Below, piece by piece: positions 62,666 to 64,000 of a stretch of 64,000 nucleotides of DNA. This stretch comes from Neisseria lactamica (GTDB lineage Bacteria > Pseudomonadota > Gammaproteobacteria > Burkholderiales > Neisseriaceae). The stretch is from contig NZ_LR590477.1 of assembly GCF_901482445.1 (NCBI RefSeq), positions 2,134,890 to 2,198,889 of the forward strand, given 5' to 3'. Made by a program: the position numbers and the translations under genes. Each line of letters begins with the position of its first letter. Within the stretch, counting starts at the first letter, position 1. A model generated the notes under the pieces. It was not told the DNA's origin, ran no database searches, and saw only the letters and a program-made list of their open reading frames with translations.

Positions 62666-64000
62666 TCATTTACTATTATAAAGTGGATAAGCTGTTCGAT
62701 TAGGTTCCGTAAATCCTTCTATTTCAACACCAGATTTACTTGTACCTCTCCATTTTTGACCTTCTAATTCCTTTCTTTTCTCCCAAGCCGAAGTAACTTC
62801 AGCCCTAATTCTAGCCTCATCCCAATCTTTTGGGAACATGGTGTGCTTGGTCATCACTTTCCCACCTTTTTTCGTTTTCACCTCCCAACTTCCATCAGGC
62901 TTTTTAATTTCCACTGTCGCTTGATAAACCCCATGTTTATCAGGTGCCGAGGTTTGTTGTATCACCCGTACATCACCACGGGTTAGACTATGCCCTCCTG
63001 TTACTGTGCCTTTCTTATTGATATCACCACCTATAAAATGATTAAAATCTAACCCTGTTTTATTTTCCCATTCTCGTTGCGCATGGGCTTTAAACTGACT
63101 ACTCTGACTCCTTCTTCTCGTTTCCTGAACATTTTTCTCCACCTGCTCACGAGTTGTCAATTTATTAAGCTTCCTATCAACCTCCCATCTCGGTTTTGCA
63201 TCAGACACAGGCTTAGCCTTAGGCATACCGGCTCCTGATTTACCCACACTGAACAAATCTATAGAAAACTGAACATATTCCGCAGCCTGCTCCGACAGCC
63301 CCAACTGCTTCAAGGTCTGAACCGTAATCGTCGGTCGTTGTTCGCTGGCTTTTTTTCCGAAGTTCTTCGCCCCAGTAATGACATGATCGTAGGAAGACGT
63401 TACACCAACCAAAGCGGCGGCACAGCCTAAGCCGAAAGTCTCGGCACAAGATCCGCCTCCGGCTACTCCTGAAAGAACAACACCCAAACTGCCCGAAACG
63501 ATTTCAGCCCCGGGTGAGATGTAGCGGTGCAGGATACTTTTGTCTTCCCTATCCAGCTTTTCGTACTCAGCCTTCAAATAAGAGGCTACTAAATCAGGAT
63601 GTTGATTTAGGTAATATAAGGATTCTTTTTCTAAGTCCTTAAACCGACTGTCAAAGCGTTGGTCTTGGGTAAATTCGATAATGCGTCCTATATTTTTGAC
63701 GACATTCGGTAATTCTTCCTGTGGAACTGCATTCATGTTTGACTTGCTCTTTTATGACGGAATAAATTTTACGGGCTGTCTGTTCATCCCGTTTTAAGGC
63801 TTCCGATGTCAGATAGAGGTTGTTTTCCACCGCATTCTGCCCGACCGCCCCTCCGGTTTGCGCCTCTGCCGGCGTGCCGCCCACGGCCGCGCCCGTCAGC
63901 GATGCAATCACCCCGATCTTCGATTTGATTTCTTCTTTGATATGTCCGGCAGCAGGTTGGCATTGAACTCGCCTGTTTGCGGATCGATTGCGGTTTTACC
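62666..64000 (-). pseudogene. EndoU-type tpsA 3' end, second copy, frameshifted, runs off window
   Basis: Inverted copy of tpsA 26425-27759. Two single-base changes break it: five T at 63693-63697 where other copies have four, and a deletion in TATGTCCGGCAG near 63941 where others have TATGTTCCGGCAG. The toxin tip (HFIGGD, GGHS) is intact but in a different frame from the VENN segment. May belong to a second tpsA beyond the window edge. Confidence 0.75.

Noticed and set aside
1..64000. tRNA or rRNA genes
   Set aside because: I looked for typical T-loop and acceptor patterns in gaps and found none that convinced me.

Overview
The window is chromosomal DNA of a Neisseria species. Evidence is the very frequent 12-mer ATGCCGTCTGAA DNA uptake sequence (DUS), often as inverted pairs after genes, a 107 bp Correia element, and the gene order lrp/asnC - gcvT - gcvH - hemA - nosR, which I know from the meningococcal/gonococcal/lactamica group. 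nosZ looks full length. It is generally reported as broken or missing in the two pathogens, so a commensal such as N. lactamica, or an unusual meningococcus, is plausible. Species is not settled by sequence reading alone.

Region 1 (1-15.2 kb) is ordinary core genome: a DUF454 membrane protein, DUF1415, an Lrp/AsnC regulator, a tandem glycine riboswitch in front of gcvT, gcvH, hemA, the nitrous-oxide reduction cluster nosRZDFYL (its first gene behind a textbook FNR-type class II promoter), and ETF-ubiquinone oxidoreductase on the opposite strand.

Region 2 (15.2-18.3 kb) looks like a captured plasmid replicon: two near-identical arrays of 22 bp iterons, six scattered iterons between them, a Rep_3-type initiator gene and a truncated copy of dnaB.

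Region 3 (18.4-33.9 kb) is a two-partner secretion / contact-dependent inhibition locus. A giant TpsA (CdiA-like) protein is followed by an EndoU-type toxin tip and immunity gene, then by promoterless 3' cassettes with other toxin tips (a possible membrane toxin, a ParB-like nuclease, a PD-(D/E)xK nuclease relic), each with its own immunity gene. Region 5 (52.5-64 kb) is the other half on the minus strand: TpsB transporter, an HlyC-like acyltransferase, three more cassettes plus an HNH/SUKH fragment, and an inverted near-identical copy of the EndoU end of tpsA running off the window. The two inverted 3.7 kb arms (26425-30115 and 60313-64000) enclose about 30 kb. Both tpsA (G5 instead of G6) and tpsB (A6 instead of A7) carry single-base frameshifts in homopolymers, so as read the system is split or off, with intact donor copies of the tpsA stretch next door.

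Region 4 (34-52.4 kb), inside the arms, is a patchwork of accessory DNA: a NalP-family subtilisin autotransporter lipoprotein; a small cluster of lipoproteins, a TM2 protein, an XRE regulator, a Lon-like AAA+ ATPase and a divergent 470-residue protein of unknown family; an AAA/DUF4143 ATPase; a deleted IS3; filamentous-prophage remnants in inverted repeat with a VapD RNase gene; a TnpB remnant; a Fic AMP-transferase flanked by inverted 135 bp MITE-like elements; and a HipA-like kinase. DUS dialects in regions 3-5 (AGGCCGTCTGAA, AGGTCGTCTGAA, AGGCTGCCTGAA, AGGCTACCTGAA) differ from the core and point to DNA from other Neisseriaceae.
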